Assembly: GCF_019448255.1 (NCBI RefSeq)
Contig: NZ_CP080410.1
Span: forward strand, 186,001-250,000
Source of the DNA: Qipengyuania flava
GTDB lineage: Bacteria > Pseudomonadota > Alphaproteobacteria > Sphingomonadales > Sphingomonadaceae
Reading direction: 5' to 3'
Length of the DNA: 64,000 nt
Shown here: positions 17,506 through 27,253 of the stretch, in pieces
Layout: each line of letters starts with the position of its first letter
Numbering within the stretch: position 1 is the stretch's first letter
Program-made: the position numbers and the translations under genes
Notes under the pieces: generated by a model
The model's input: only the letters and a program-made list of their open reading frames with translations
Databases searched by the model: none
What the model was told of the DNA's origin: nothing

Positions 17506-18256
17506 GGCAGCGGAACTTCCCACGCGCAAGGAGGAGGCCTGGCGCTATTCGCGCGTCGAGCGTCTCCAGGGCGAGAACCTCGACGACTGGCGCGTGATCG
17601 ACGTGGCGGCGGGCGAGAGCTTCCGCGATACGCTGGTGATTGCCGATGGCGCAGAGACGAAGCCGACCGAACTGCACCGCTGGCGCGTGAGTGTCGGCGA
17701 GGGCGCGCGCTGCGAGATCTTCGCGGTGCTGTCCTCGGCCGAATTCGCGCGGCTGGAAATCGAGGTGACACTCGGCAAGGGGGCGCATTTCGAGCTTGGC
17801 GGCATCACCGTGGGCGGGCGCGAGACGGTGCGCGAAATCGTCACCCGTACGATCCACGCAGAACCGGACGGCACGAGCAACCAGACGGTGCGCGCAGTCC
17901 ACTGGGGCCACGGCACGGGCAATTTCCTCGGCAATATCGACGTCGTGCGCCATGCGCAGAAGACGGACGCGGCGCAGGACTTCAAGGGCCTGCTGCTTGA
18001 GAAAGGTGCGAGCGTGAACGCCGTACCCCAGCTGGAAATTTTCGCCGACGACGTGAAATGCGCCCACGGCGCCAGCGTTGGCCAGCTCGACGAGACCGCC
18101 CGTTTCTACATGGCCGCGCGCGGGCTTTCGCCCGATCTCGCCCGCCGCCTGCTGGTGCAGGCGTTCCTTGGTGATGCGTTGGTATCGCTCGAGGATGAGG
18201 ACCTGCGCGAAAGCCTCATGGCAGCCGCACTCGACAAGGTGGACAAGGCGCTGTGA
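17498..18256 (+). CDS. sufD: Fe-S cluster assembly protein SufD (short form)
   Basis: A 252-residue SufD, partner of SufB in the scaffold. It keeps the N-terminal RKEEAWRYSRV motif and the beta-helix core ending with KCAHGASVGQLDETARFYMAARGLS, whose His is conserved. At about 60 percent of the E. coli SufD length it lacks most of the N-terminal helical region; short SufD proteins are usual in this group. Stop and sufS start overlap (GTGA). Confidence 0.94.
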   Translation: MPEAAELPTRKEEAWRYSRVERLQGENLDDWRVIDVAAGESFRDTLVIADGAETKPTELHRWRVSVGEGARCEIFAVLSSAEFARLEIEVTLGKGAHFELGGITVGGRETVREIVTRTIHAEPDGTSNQTVRAVHWGHGTGNFLGNIDVVRHAQKTDAAQDFKGLLLEKGASVNAVPQLEIFADDVKCAHGASVGQLDETARFYMAARGLSPDLARRLLVQAFLGDALVSLEDEDLRESLMAAALDKVDKAL

Positions 18257-19470
18257 GCGAGGCGGCCACCCTTACCCGCAAGAGCGACTTTCCCGGCCTG
18301 CTGACGGCCGACGGTAAGCCGTGGCACTATCTCGACACCGCGGCCTCGGCGCAGAAGCCGCAGGCGGTGATCGACGCCATGACCCGCGCGCTGGGCAAGG
18401 ACTATGCGACCGTCCACCGCGGGGTTTACGGCCGTAGCGCGCAGATGACGCTGGGCTACGAAGCGGCGCGCCGCCGCGTGGCCGACTTCATGGGCGCGAA
18501 GAGCGAAAACGAAGTCGTGTTTGTGCGCGGTGCGACCGAGGCGATCAACCTCGTCGCCTCCAGCTGGGGCATGGCCAATATCGGCGAAGGCGACCGGATC
18601 GTCCTCTCCACGCTCGAGCACCATTCGAATATCGTCCCCTGGCAGATGGTTGCCGAGCGCACGGGTGCGCAGATCGATGTGTGCCCGCTCACCGAAGATC
18701 ACCGCATCGATTTAGGCGCCCTCGAAGCGCTGCTGACCCCGCGCACCAAGCTGGTGTCGCTAGCGCATGTCTCCAACGTGCTCGGCAGCGTGCTGGATGC
18801 GCGCACTGCAGCCGATCTTGCGCATTCGGTCGGCGCAAAGATCATGCTCGACGGCTGCCAGGCCGCGCCGCGCATGGCGCTCGACATGGCCGCGCTCAAT
18901 TGCGATTTTTACGCCTTCTCCGGCCACAAGATCTACGGCCCCACGGGCATCGGCGTGCTGTGGGCGCGCGAGGACATCCTTGACGCCATGCCCCCCTACC
19001 AGGGCGGCGGCGCGATGATCGACCGCGTGACCTTCGAGAAGACCACCTACGCCCCGCCGCCGCAGCGCTTTGAAGCGGGCACCCCGATGATCACTGAGGC
19101 GATCGCGCTGCATGCGGCGATCGACTACACCGACGCGCTCGGCCCCGACCGGCTGTTCGCGCACGAAAGCGCGCTGGCAAAGCAGCTCCGCGATGAGCTG
19201 CGCGCGATGAACTCGGTCACCCTGTTCGGGCCGGAGGAAAGCGCGGGCATCGTGAGCTTTGCCATGGAGGGGGTTCACCCCCACGATCTTGGCACCATAT
19301 TGGATGAAGAGAACGTCGCGATCCGCGCCGGGCACCATTGCGCGCAGCCGCTGATGGACCATCTCGGCGTCCCCGCAACCGCCCGGGCAAGCTTCGGGCT
19401 GTATTCCGACGAAAGCGACATGGCTGCGCTGCTGCGCGGCATCGAACGGACCCAGAGGATCTTCGGATGA
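18253..19470 (+). CDS. sufS: Cysteine desulfurase SufS
   Basis: A 405-residue PLP enzyme of the group II desulfurases that takes sulfur from cysteine for cluster assembly. PLP forms a Schiff base with K226 in FSGHKIYGPTG, H123 stacks on the ring (LEHHSN) and the catalytic persulfide Cys is C363 in RAGHHCAQPLM. No SufE gene is found in this operon, so the sulfur acceptor must be SufU/SufE elsewhere or absent. It begins with GTG. Confidence 0.96.
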   Translation: MSEAATLTRKSDFPGLLTADGKPWHYLDTAASAQKPQAVIDAMTRALGKDYATVHRGVYGRSAQMTLGYEAARRRVADFMGAKSENEVVFVRGATEAINLVASSWGMANIGEGDRIVLSTLEHHSNIVPWQMVAERTGAQIDVCPLTEDHRIDLGALEALLTPRTKLVSLAHVSNVLGSVLDARTAADLAHSVGAKIMLDGCQAAPRMALDMAALNCDFYAFSGHKIYGPTGIGVLWAREDILDAMPPYQGGGAMIDRVTFEKTTYAPPPQRFEAGTPMITEAIALHAAIDYTDALGPDRLFAHESALAKQLRDELRAMNSVTLFGPEESAGIVSFAMEGVHPHDLGTILDEENVAIRAGHHCAQPLMDHLGVPATARASFGLYSDESDMAALLRGIERTQRIFG

Positions 19471-19973
19471 GCGAAGAAACGAACAACGACACCGATTTCA
19501 TCGCGGCGCCCTCGCCGGCCGATGCCATGCCCGCAAAGCCGCCGCGCGCGCGGGTCGAGGACGCGATCGATCCGGACGAAAGCCCGCGCGAGACGATGGA
19601 GCGTAAGCGCGATTACCTCGAAGGTTTCCTGCAGAAAAAGCCCGAGAACGTGCCCGCCGGCGCGCCAGGCGGCGACCTTTACGAAGCCGTCGTCGCGGCA
19701 CTCAAGGAAATCTACGATCCGGAAATCCCGGTGAACATCTACGATCTCGGCCTGATCTACGGCGTCGAGGTGGATGACGAGAGCGATGTCACCGTCACCA
19801 TGACGCTGACCACGCCGCACTGCCCGGTCGCCGAAACCATGCCGGGCGAAGTCGAGTTGCGCGCCGCCAGCGTGCCGGGCGTGCGCGATGCCGAGGTCAA
19901 CCTCGTGTGGGACCCGCCCTGGGGCCCGGACAAGATGACCGACGAGGCGCGCCTCGAACTGGGGATGCTGTGA
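19467..19973 (+). CDS. sufT: SUF-associated DUF59 protein (SufT-like)
   Basis: A 168-residue protein with a 65-residue disordered N-terminal extension followed by a DUF59/MIP18 domain: EIYDPEIPVNIYDLGLIYGV (D84-P-E) and the conserved Cys C119 in TTPHCPVAETM. The end DPPWGPDKM is typical. Such proteins help mature Fe-S enzymes in bacteria, and the eukaryotic relative MIP18 acts in the CIA targeting complex. It is in the suf operon with ATGA overlap. Confidence 0.9.
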   Translation: MSEETNNDTDFIAAPSPADAMPAKPPRARVEDAIDPDESPRETMERKRDYLEGFLQKKPENVPAGAPGGDLYEAVVAALKEIYDPEIPVNIYDLGLIYGVEVDDESDVTVTMTLTTPHCPVAETMPGEVELRAASVPGVRDAEVNLVWDPPWGPDKMTDEARLELGML

Positions 19974-20332
19974 TGAGCGAGACCACCACCCGCCCCGTGC
20001 CCAAGGCTGCGGTGATCCTCACGAAGGCCGCCGAGCAGCGCGTTGCCGATCTGATGGCCAAGGCGCCGGACGACGCAATCGGCGTGAAGCTTTCCACCCC
20101 GCGCCGGGGCTGCTCGGGCCTCGCCTATTCGGTCGATTACGTGACCGAGGAAGCCAAGTTCGACGAGAAGATCGAAACCCCTGGCGGCACCTTCTACATC
20201 GACGGGGCCAGCGTGCTCTACCTGATCGGAAGCACGATGGATTGGGTCGAGGACGATTTCACCGCAGGCTTCGTCTTCGAAAACCCCAACGCCAAGGGCG
20301 CGTGCGGCTGCGGCGAGAGCTTCATGGTCTAG
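19973..20332 (+). CDS. sufA: A-type Fe-S carrier (SufA/IscA/HesB family)
   Basis: A 119-residue A-type carrier with the three cluster-binding cysteines C47 (RRGCSGLAY), C111 and C113 (ACGCGESF). It accepts clusters from SufBCD and passes them to apo-enzymes. The ATG overlaps the previous stop by one base (TGATG). It may end the conserved suf gene set. Confidence 0.93.
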   Translation: MSETTTRPVPKAAVILTKAAEQRVADLMAKAPDDAIGVKLSTPRRGCSGLAYSVDYVTEEAKFDEKIETPGGTFYIDGASVLYLIGSTMDWVEDDFTAGFVFENPNAKGACGCGESFMV

Positions 20333-20334
20333 CG

Positions 20335-20529
20335 ATGGCCGCAGAGGACCCCGAGATCGAACGCATCAAGGCGGCCCTCAACGGACCGGAGCGCCACACA
20401 GTCGATGAGATCGCCCGGCGATGGGGCCTGCGTGGGCCTCCAGAAGCGGGCATCCCCGCTCCCGTCACACCTTCCGGTGGGCCGCGGCCGTTCGAAGGCG
20501 GGGCCGAAGCCCCCCTCGAATACGACTGA
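20335..20529 (+). CDS. Small hypothetical protein at the end of the suf operon
   Basis: A 64-residue reading frame two bases after sufA. Residues 1-35 form a plausible helix-turn-helix-like stretch (IERIKAALNGPERHTVDEIA), and the rest is Gly/Pro-rich and likely disordered. No family is recognised. Its stop abuts the stop of the convergent gene at 20530. It could be a real small protein or chance; the tight spacing argues for real. Confidence 0.45.
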   Translation: MAAEDPEIERIKAALNGPERHTVDEIARRWGLRGPPEAGIPAPVTPSGGPRPFEGGAEAPLEYD

Positions 20530-21459
20530 TCAGTCTTCCGCGAGGAAATCGAGCAGCGCGCGCTCGTATTCGTCGACCTGGCCGTTCGCCTCGATGCGGG
20601 CGTCGAGCCATTCGCGTTCCGAGTGTGTCACCGCATGCGCCTCGGCGACGCTTTCGTCGCGCGAAGGCTGCGCCTCCTTCTTCCCGAAGACCTTGCCGAA
20701 CACATTGGGCGATTCCTTGGCCATCCGGCCGAGGAAGCCGCCGACGCTGACGCGCGTATCGGCCATGAAGGCCTGCAGTTCTTCTGCGCGCTCGCGGCTG
20801 ATCTGGGCGTTCGCGTCGCTGTAGCCCTGAAGGTAGTTGGCCACGCCCTGCACGAAGAGCTGCTTCCATTCCGGAGCGTTGTCGGCGTCCAGCGTTGCAT
20901 CCTTCACGCGGAAGAGCATGTCGGCTTCCTTGCGCCCGACAGCGGCCGGGCGTTCGCTCGCCGGAGCGAAGATCGCACGGCGCAGCAGCTTGGCTTCGGT
21001 CGCGTTCACGTTGCCGGCTTCGAGCGAGCCGCCGCAGCGGGTCGGGCCGGTGCCTTCCAGCACCGCGAGTTCCATCTGCGAGATGGCGTAATCCTTGAGC
21101 GCACACGGCACGTTCTTGGCGCGCTCGAACACGCGGACCAGCAGCTCGACCTCGGCCATCGAACCCAGTTCGCCATCCGCGTCGATCTGCTCCATGAGCC
21201 AGGCGGCGTTCTCGGCATCGACATAGCCGGCCGGTGCGCGCTGGTTGACGATGTATTCGCCCACGGCCTCGACGAAGAAGTCGACCCATTCGGTGCTCTT
21301 GGTTTCAAGCTGGTGGTTGAGCGCGAAAATCGCTTCGGCCTCGGCCTGCGAGATGCGCCCGTCGGGCCATGCTTCGCGCCGCAGCGCCAGCACGTCCTCG
21401 CCGGTTACCGCGCCGTCTGCGCCGATCTTCTTGGCCAATTCGCCGAAATGCACGCTCAT
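20530..21459 (-). CDS. Duplicated-domain protein, unknown function
   Basis: A 309-residue soluble acidic protein made of two similar helical units. Unit one is around residues 20-110 (GRISQAEAEAIFALN, then EWVDFFVEAVGEYIVNQ) and unit two is around 155-245 (AAVGRKEADMLFRVKD, then EWKQLFVQGVANYLQG). The shared pattern is an acid-rich helix, E-W-x2-x-F-V-x-x-V-x-x-Y. A C-terminal helix ends REWLDARIEANGQVDEYERALLDFL. No named family is recognised; a TerB- or EF-hand-like helical role is possible but unproven. Confidence 0.75.
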   Translation of the reverse strand: MSVHFGELAKKIGADGAVTGEDVLALRREAWPDGRISQAEAEAIFALNHQLETKSTEWVDFFVEAVGEYIVNQRAPAGYVDAENAAWLMEQIDADGELGSMAEVELLVRVFERAKNVPCALKDYAISQMELAVLEGTGPTRCGGSLEAGNVNATEAKLLRRAIFAPASERPAAVGRKEADMLFRVKDATLDADNAPEWKQLFVQGVANYLQGYSDANAQISRERAEELQAFMADTRVSVGGFLGRMAKESPNVFGKVFGKKEAQPSRDESVAEAHAVTHSEREWLDARIEANGQVDEYERALLDFLAED

Positions 21460-21521
21460 CTGGTTCGAACCTTCGTAAAATTCAGGTCCGGGAAGACTAG
21501 CGCGGTTTGCTTAAGACCGGG

Positions 21522-21944
21522 TTAGCGCCGCAAGGCCCGCACGCAGGCGGCTCGGTCGACGTCGAGCCCGTCGCTGGCCCGCCGCGCGTCAACATAGGTC
21601 GCGCTCGGTTCCCCGCGCGGCTGGAGCGGGTAGAGGTAGACGTCGAGCACGCAGGCGGTGCCGACGAACTGGAGCTTCTTTGCGTCGCCTTCGGTGACGC
21701 TGAGGCGCGGCGGGCCGAACAGGTTGGCGAGCGCGGTCTCGTTCTTGCCGATCACCGTTTCGAGGCCCGGCACGTTCATGACGCGCGGGGCGCGGAAGCT
21801 CTGGGTCGTCGGCGCTACGCGAACTTCCTGCGGCGGGGGCGTTGCCGCCGGGCGCGTTTGCACCGGCGCGGTGCGGACCGGCGCAGGCGCGGTGGCACAG
21901 GCAGCGATCAGCGGGAGGAGGAGGATGGGGGCGAAACTACGCAT
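21522..21944 (-). CDS. Putative lipoprotein
   Basis: A 140-residue protein with a lipoprotein signal (LLLPLIAACATAP, lipobox Cys near residue 16), a Pro/Thr/Arg-rich linker to about residue 45 and a folded part containing VPGLETVIGKNETALANLFGPP and two further cysteines (TACVL, RAACVR). This helix-turn with L-x-x-L-F-G-P-P resembles small outer-membrane-associated proteins of the SmpA/BamE type in pattern only. The ATG at 21944 starts the signal; an upstream GTG would add five residues. The start overlaps the end of the EI24-like gene. Confidence 0.7.
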   Translation of the reverse strand: MRSFAPILLLPLIAACATAPAPVRTAPVQTRPAATPPPQEVRVAPTTQSFRAPRVMNVPGLETVIGKNETALANLFGPPRLSVTEGDAKKLQFVGTACVLDVYLYPLQPRGEPSATYVDARRASDGLDVDRAACVRALRR

Positions 21945-22629
21945 GCAATTCTTTCTCACGCGCGCGGTGCACCAGGTGGGTCGCGCAGGCGGCCCCTATT
22001 ATCGGGGCGAGAAGGTTGACGAAAGGTATGGCGAGCAGCCCGACCACAACCGCGCCCAGTAGGAAGCGGTTGAGCCCGCCCATCGGCGCGATCTCGTCCG
22101 CGGCGGAACGGTGACGAAGCCACACCATGTCGCGCAGCTCGCGCCCGATCAGGAAGGCGTTGACGGCAAAGAAGACGAGGAACGGGCCGATCCCGCTCAG
22201 GATCAGGAGCCCCGCCACGGGGAGGGCGAGGAGATTGACCAGCACGGTTCGCCCGAAGGAGCGCATCGCATGGCCGACCTCCTCTTCGAAGGGAATGCTC
22301 CGCAGGCTATGGCGCGTATGCGGGTAATGCCGCGCCTCGACCGCGCCGACCACCTCGTCGGCGAAGAACTGGAGCACGAACAGCGCGACCACGCGAAACA
22401 GGAACCAGCCAGCGAGTATGGTGATGACCAAGCTTAGCAGGAAAGTGTATTCGAACCCGGCAAACAGCCCCGCATTCGCGAAGGCCGCGTCGAGCGCATA
22501 GCCACCCGCAACGGCCGCAATCAGGAAAATACCGAGGGTTATCAGCGCTGTCTTGAGCAGCACTCGCACGATTGCCGGATCGCCAAGCTGGCGCAGCGAC
22601 AGGGCGAGGGCGGCGGGAAGCGACATCAT
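21937..22629 (-). CDS. EI24/CysZ-like membrane protein
   Basis: A 230-residue protein with about four long hydrophobic segments (residues 21-45, 55-80, 130-155, 195-220). The pattern LPAALALSLRQLGDPAIVRVLLKT at the start, the conserved acidic loop ADEVVGAVEARHYP and the motif NAFLIGRELRDMVWLRHRS match the EI24 domain family, which includes the sulfate transporter CysZ. No other sulfate genes are nearby. The adjacent ATG codons 22629 and 22626 are both possible. Confidence 0.85.
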   Translation of the reverse strand: MMSLPAALALSLRQLGDPAIVRVLLKTALITLGIFLIAAVAGGYALDAAFANAGLFAGFEYTFLLSLVITILAGWFLFRVVALFVLQFFADEVVGAVEARHYPHTRHSLRSIPFEEEVGHAMRSFGRTVLVNLLALPVAGLLILSGIGPFLVFFAVNAFLIGRELRDMVWLRHRSAADEIAPMGGLNRFLLGAVVVGLLAIPFVNLLAPIIGAACATHLVHRAREKELHA

Positions 22630-22742
22630 CGGCCCTGACGGATGGGCGCGGGGCCTGCCCAAGTCAACGCTGCCCTTGGCCAATGCGCGACGAACCGCTA
22701 ACCGCGCCCGACACAGCGAATCCCCCCTCCCCCGGAGCCGAA

Positions 22743-23738
22743 ATGACCGAACCCCGTTACGACGTAATCGCCATCGGAAACGCCATCGTCGATGTGATGG
22801 CCCCCTGCGAAGACGAGCTCATCGACGAGCTCGATCTCAACAAGGGCGGCATGACGCTCGTCGACGAAGAGGGCGCCCGCCGCCTTTACGATGCGATGGG
22901 TCCGGCGAAAGAGATTTCGGGCGGCTCGGCGGCCAATACGCTTGCCGGCATGAGCGCGCTCGGTGCGCAGTGCGCCTTCGTCGGCCAGGTCGCCAAGGAC
23001 CAGCTCGGCGACGTCTTCAGCCACGACATCCGCGCCGTCGGCATCGACTTCGACACGCCGGCGCGCGAAGGCCAGCCCTCGACCGCGCGCTGCCTCATCT
23101 TCGTGACCCCCGATGGCGAGCGCACGATGAACACCTTCCTTGGCGCCTCGCAGTTCCTGCCGCCCGCAGCGCTCGACGACGAGCTGATCGCGAGCGCCAG
23201 CATCCTCTACCTCGAAGGCTACCTGTGGGATCCCGAAGAGCCGCGCAGCGCCATGCGCCGCGCCATCGAGGTTGCGCGCGGAGCGGGCCGCAAGGTCGCC
23301 TTCACCGCCAGCGAAAGCTTCGTGATCGACCGCCACGGCGACGACTTCCGCGCGCTGATCGAGGAAGGGAAGATCGACATCCTTTTCGTCAACGAGCACG
23401 AGCTCGCCTCGCTGACCGGCGAAAGCGATTTCAATGCCGGCCTTGCAGCGCTGGAGGGCAAGGTCCCCGTGATCGTCGCCACCCGCAGCGCCAAGGGCGC
23501 TGTCGGCATCGCCAATGGCGAGCGCGCCGAGATCGCTGCCGAGCCGATCGAGAAGGTCGTCGACACCACCGGCGCCGGCGACCTCTTCGCCGCCGGCTTC
23601 CTCACCGGCCATGCGCGCGGCGAAAGCCTCGAGACCTGCCTGCGCATGGGCGCCATCTGCGCCGCCGAAATCATCTCGCACTACGGCGCGCGCAGCGAAG
23701 CGGACCTGAAGGCGCTGGTGGCCGAAAAGCTCGGGTAG
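22743..23738 (+). CDS. Adenosine kinase (PfkB family)
   Basis: A 331-residue ribokinase-family enzyme. N-terminal YDVIAIGNAIVDV and the GGSAANT motif bind the sugar, and the DTTGAGDLFAAGFL motif near residue 280 supplies the catalytic Asp and anion hole. The protein family nearest in pattern phosphorylates adenosine to AMP; other nucleosides or sugars are possible. It is divergent from the EI24-like gene and stands alone. Confidence 0.9.
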   Translation: MTEPRYDVIAIGNAIVDVMAPCEDELIDELDLNKGGMTLVDEEGARRLYDAMGPAKEISGGSAANTLAGMSALGAQCAFVGQVAKDQLGDVFSHDIRAVGIDFDTPAREGQPSTARCLIFVTPDGERTMNTFLGASQFLPPAALDDELIASASILYLEGYLWDPEEPRSAMRRAIEVARGAGRKVAFTASESFVIDRHGDDFRALIEEGKIDILFVNEHELASLTGESDFNAGLAALEGKVPVIVATRSAKGAVGIANGERAEIAAEPIEKVVDTTGAGDLFAAGFLTGHARGESLETCLRMGAICAAEIISHYGARSEADLKALVAEKLG

Positions 23739-23814
23739 GCTGTTCTCCGACCTAACGCGGCGAATCTGGAGAAGCTTAGCGAAGACCTGCTGGGCGCATG
23801 CCTAGCAGCATCCC

Positions 23815-24477
23815 TCAACTTATTCCGAGCCACTCTAGCGGACTTGGCAATTCGTCCTCGGAGTAGTCGACTTGCAGAACTCTTCGGCCGCCGCTGGCTG
23901 TCGAGCGTTCGGAGGCGTGCAAAATTGGCGTAGCATAGGCCCAGACGTCGCCACGATCTGCGAGGCAGACGTGTGTCGGGAGCGATTGAGCTACGGAGTT
24001 GACCTCTGACGCTGGAATGCGTCCCATGCGATGCGATCCTTCGGCCACCAAGAGCGGTGCGTTATCCCTGGGCACAGGGTCGAGATGGATTCTGAGCGTC
24101 TTCATCCGATCGATTAGGCCGAAAGGCGGCTCTACATGGACGAGGCCCTGCTTGATCGAGAATGGGCCAAAACCCACAGCCTCGACTTTCTCCCTTACGC
24201 AAATCGTGCGGTCCTGATGCCAGCCTAGCGACCAATTCTGGTCAGCACGCTTGTCGAAAAGAATTGCTCGGACGGGACGAGCACCAGGTGCACCTATCGC
24301 CGCGAGAATTGGAGGGATGACGTCCCCCACTTCCAGCAAGTTGGCCAGGTGCTTGGAGTTTGAAATGCGTTTGCCCGGGACACCCCGCTCGAATGCTGGA
24401 AGAAGGCACTCAAGCGTGTCTATGGCATCGCCAAAAGCGGCGCTGAAATACTGATAACCCCGAGCTTCGAAGGACAT
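23815..24477 (-). CDS. Phytanoyl-CoA dioxygenase (PhyH)-like protein
   Basis: A 220-residue Fe(II)/2-oxoglutarate oxygenase-like protein. The facial triad is readable as H87-x-D89 (GWHQDRT) and H187 (ILHASE), with R198/R199 as the likely 2-oxoglutarate anchor. PhyH relatives hydroxylate lipids, ectoine or small natural products; the substrate is unknown. The gene is visibly less GC-rich than its neighbours and interrupts a run of housekeeping genes, which suggests acquisition. Confidence 0.85.
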   Translation of the reverse strand: MSFEARGYQYFSAAFGDAIDTLECLLPAFERGVPGKRISNSKHLANLLEVGDVIPPILAAIGAPGARPVRAILFDKRADQNWSLGWHQDRTICVREKVEAVGFGPFSIKQGLVHVEPPFGLIDRMKTLRIHLDPVPRDNAPLLVAEGSHRMGRIPASEVNSVAQSLPTHVCLADRGDVWAYATPILHASERSTASGGRRVLQVDYSEDELPSPLEWLGIS

Positions 24478-24489
24478 GGATCGAGAAGA

Positions 24490-25764
24490 CTAGCCCCGCT
24501 CGCGCCGCACTTCCCTTTGCCCGATGTCGCGGCGGCAGAAGCCATCTGCGAAGTCGATGGCGTCCACGGCGGCGTAGGCGTTGGCCTGCGCTTCGGTGGC
24601 GCTGGCGCCGCGGGCGGTTACGTTGAGGACGCGGCCGCCGCTGCTGGTTAGCGTCTCGCCCTCCAGCTTTGTGCCGGCGTGGAAGACCTTCGCGCCGCTT
24701 GCCTCGGCCTCGCCCAGATTGATCGTGCCGCCTTTCTTGGGGGTGCCGGGATAGCCCTCGGCGGCCATGACCACGGTCAGAGCGAAATCGTCCGACAGGA
24801 CCGGCGCGGCAATATCGCCCAGCGTGCCCTTGGCGCAGGCCTGCATGATTTCGACGAGGTCGCTTTCGAGCCGCATCATCAGCACCTGGCATTCCGGGTC
24901 GCCGAAACGCGCGTTGTATTCGATCAGCTGCGGGCCGTCCTTGGTCAGCATCAGTCCGGCGTAGAGCACGCCTGAATAGGGCATGCCCTCGGCGGCCATG
25001 GTGCGCACGGTCGGCTCGACGATTTCGCGCATGACCTGGTCCTGCAGCTCCTCGGTCAGCACCGGAGCGGGGGAATAGGCGCCCATGCCGCCGGTGTTGG
25101 GGCCGGTGTCGCCTTCGCCCACGCGCTTGTGGTCCTGCGCGGTGCCGATGGGGAGGATGGTTTCGCCATCGGTCAACGCGAAGAAGCTTGCCTCCTCGCC
25201 CATCAGGAACTGCTCGATCACGACTTCGCTGCCGGCGCTGCCGAACCTGCCGTCGAACATCTCGTTCAGCGCTTCCTGCGCTTCTTCGAAGGTCTCGGCG
25301 ATCACCACGCCCTTCCCCGCGGCGAGCCCATCGGCCTTGAGCACGAAAGGCGGCTTGAATCGCTTCAGCGCGCCCCAGGCCTGCTCGAGGGAAACGCAGC
25401 GTTCGTAGCGCGCGGTCGGGATGTTCGCGCGCTTGCACAGCTCCTTGGTGAAGCCCTTGCTGCCTTCGAGCTGAGCGGCCTGCTTCGACGGGCCGAAGGT
25501 GTCGATCCCGGCGGCGCGCAGCGAATCGGCAAGGCCGTCCACCAGCGGGGCCTCGGGGCCGATCACGACGAGGCCGATGGCGTTCTCGCGCGCGAAAGCG
25601 ATCACCGCCTCGTGGTCGGTCGAATCCAGCGCCACGCACTGCGCATCCTGCGCGATGCCCGGATTGCCCGGCGCCGCCCACAGCTTGTCGCACAGCGGCG
25701 ATTGCGCCAGTTTCCAGCTAAGAGCATGTTCGCGCCCGCCCGAACCGAGCAGTAGGATATTCAT
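24490..25764 (-). CDS. purD: Phosphoribosylamine-glycine ligase
   Basis: A 424-residue GARS enzyme, step two of purine synthesis, joining glycine to phosphoribosylamine with ATP. It begins [20 protein letters not shown], the Rossmann-like N domain, and has the ATP-grasp core ([17 protein letters not shown], then [12 protein letters not shown]). The ATG at 25764 shares two bases with the divergent xseA ATG (CATG). The length fits the family. Confidence 0.96.
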   Translation of the reverse strand: MNILLLGSGGREHALSWKLAQSPLCDKLWAAPGNPGIAQDAQCVALDSTDHEAVIAFARENAIGLVVIGPEAPLVDGLADSLRAAGIDTFGPSKQAAQLEGSKGFTKELCKRANIPTARYERCVSLEQAWGALKRFKPPFVLKADGLAAGKGVVIAETFEEAQEALNEMFDGRFGSAGSEVVIEQFLMGEEASFFALTDGETILPIGTAQDHKRVGEGDTGPNTGGMGAYSPAPVLTEELQDQVMREIVEPTVRTMAAEGMPYSGVLYAGLMLTKDGPQLIEYNARFGDPECQVLMMRLESDLVEIMQACAKGTLGDIAAPVLSDDFALTVVMAAEGYPGTPKKGGTINLGEAEASGAKVFHAGTKLEGETLTSSGGRVLNVTARGASATEAQANAYAAVDAIDFADGFCRRDIGQREVRRERG

Positions 25765-27229
25765 GGCCAGCGATTTCCCGTCCAATGCAGATGATGCGAG
25801 CTTGGTAGCGAAGCCCTACGCGGGCGACAACGCCGAGCCGCTGACGGTGAGTGAAATATCGCAGGCGCTGAAGCGCACGGTGGAAGACCGCTTCGGCTTC
25901 GTGCGCCTGCGCGGCGAGCTGTCGGGGGTGAAGCGTGCGGCCAGCGGCCACATGTACTGCGCGCTGAAGGACGAGAAGGCGGTCATCGACGGGGTCATGT
26001 GGCGGGGCAACACGGGCCGCCTGCCGTTCAATCCCGAGGACGGCCTGGAAGTGGTCGCCTCCGGCAAGCTCACCACCTATCCCGGGCGTTCGAAATACCA
26101 GATCGTGATCGAGCGGATGGAGCTGGCAGGCGAAGGCGCGCTGCTGGCGCTGCTCGAGAAGACCCGCGCGCGGCTCGCTGCCGAAGGGCTGTTCGCCGAG
26201 GAGCGCAAGCGGGCGCTGCCCTTCCTCCCGCGCACGATCGGCGTCGTGACCTCGCCCACCGGCGCGGTGATCCGCGACATCCTCCACCGGCTGGCCGACC
26301 GTTTTCCGAGCCGCGTGATCGTGTGGCCGGTGCTGGTGCAGGGGCAGGGCGCAGCGGACCAGGTCGCAGGCGCGGTGCGCGGGTTTTCGGCCTTGCCCGA
26401 GGGGCATCCCGGCCGGCCCGACCTCGTCATCGTCGCGCGCGGCGGCGGGTCGATCGAGGATTTGTGGAGCTTCAACGAGGAAGCGGTGGTGCGGGCCATT
26501 GCCGAGTGTTCGATCCCCACCATCAGCGCGGTCGGGCACGAGACCGATACGACGCTGGCGGACTTCGCCGCCGACCGCCGCGCGCCGACGCCCACCGCGG
26601 CGGCGGAAATGGCCGTGCCGGTCCGCGCGGAGCTTGCTGCGACGCTGGCCGATTTCGGCGCCCGCAAGAAGCGCGCGATCCTGCGGCCCGTGCAATTGGG
26701 CCGCGAACGGCTCGAAGCGCGTGCTGACCGGCTGCCGGCGAAGGATGCCCTGCTCGAACCGCAAGCCCAGAAGCTCGACGACCTCGCCGCGCGCCTCCAG
26801 CAGGGCCTGCGCGACCGTGCAAGCCGGGGCCGCGAACGCCTTAGCGAACTGCGCCTTTCGCCCGCGCTGGTGAACGGGCGGCTGCGCGAGGAACGCGGGC
26901 GGCTTGCCGGCATCCGCCTAGCGCCCGCCCTCCTCGAGCGTCCGCTCGCCGAGCGGCGCGAACGGCTGGCCGCGCTTGCGCGCCTGACCGAGCAGCTGCA
27001 TCCTGACCGTCCGTTACAGCGCGGCTATGTCCGCGTGACGGGGCCGGACGGACGCACGCTGACCGACAAGGCGGCCGCGGCGCAGGAAGCCGCGCTGACG
27101 CTCAACTTCCGCGATGGCGCGCTCGAGGTGCATACGGGCGATACGCGGCCTGCCAGGCCCGCTCCCAAACCAAAGCGCAAACCGCGAACTTCCGGAACCG
27201 CTGCGGCCCAGGATGATTTGTTCGGCTAG
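25763..27229 (+). CDS. xseA: Exodeoxyribonuclease VII large subunit
   Basis: A 488-residue subunit of the ssDNA exonuclease. The N-terminal OB-fold ([24 protein letters not shown]) binds DNA; the catalytic part contains [35 protein letters not shown] and [27 protein letters not shown], the family signature. A long Arg/Leu-rich coiled-coil follows (residues about 300-420), which carries the small subunits. The start ATG overlaps that of purD on the other strand. XseB is not in the window. Confidence 0.95.
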   Translation: MASDFPSNADDASLVAKPYAGDNAEPLTVSEISQALKRTVEDRFGFVRLRGELSGVKRAASGHMYCALKDEKAVIDGVMWRGNTGRLPFNPEDGLEVVASGKLTTYPGRSKYQIVIERMELAGEGALLALLEKTRARLAAEGLFAEERKRALPFLPRTIGVVTSPTGAVIRDILHRLADRFPSRVIVWPVLVQGQGAADQVAGAVRGFSALPEGHPGRPDLVIVARGGGSIEDLWSFNEEAVVRAIAECSIPTISAVGHETDTTLADFAADRRAPTPTAAAEMAVPVRAELAATLADFGARKKRAILRPVQLGRERLEARADRLPAKDALLEPQAQKLDDLAARLQQGLRDRASRGRERLSELRLSPALVNGRLREERGRLAGIRLAPALLERPLAERRERLAALARLTEQLHPDRPLQRGYVRVTGPDGRTLTDKAAAAQEAALTLNFRDGALEVHTGDTRPARPAPKPKRKPRTSGTAAAQDDLFG

Positions 27230-27253
27230 CCCGCCGATGCTAAGGAGGCAGCC

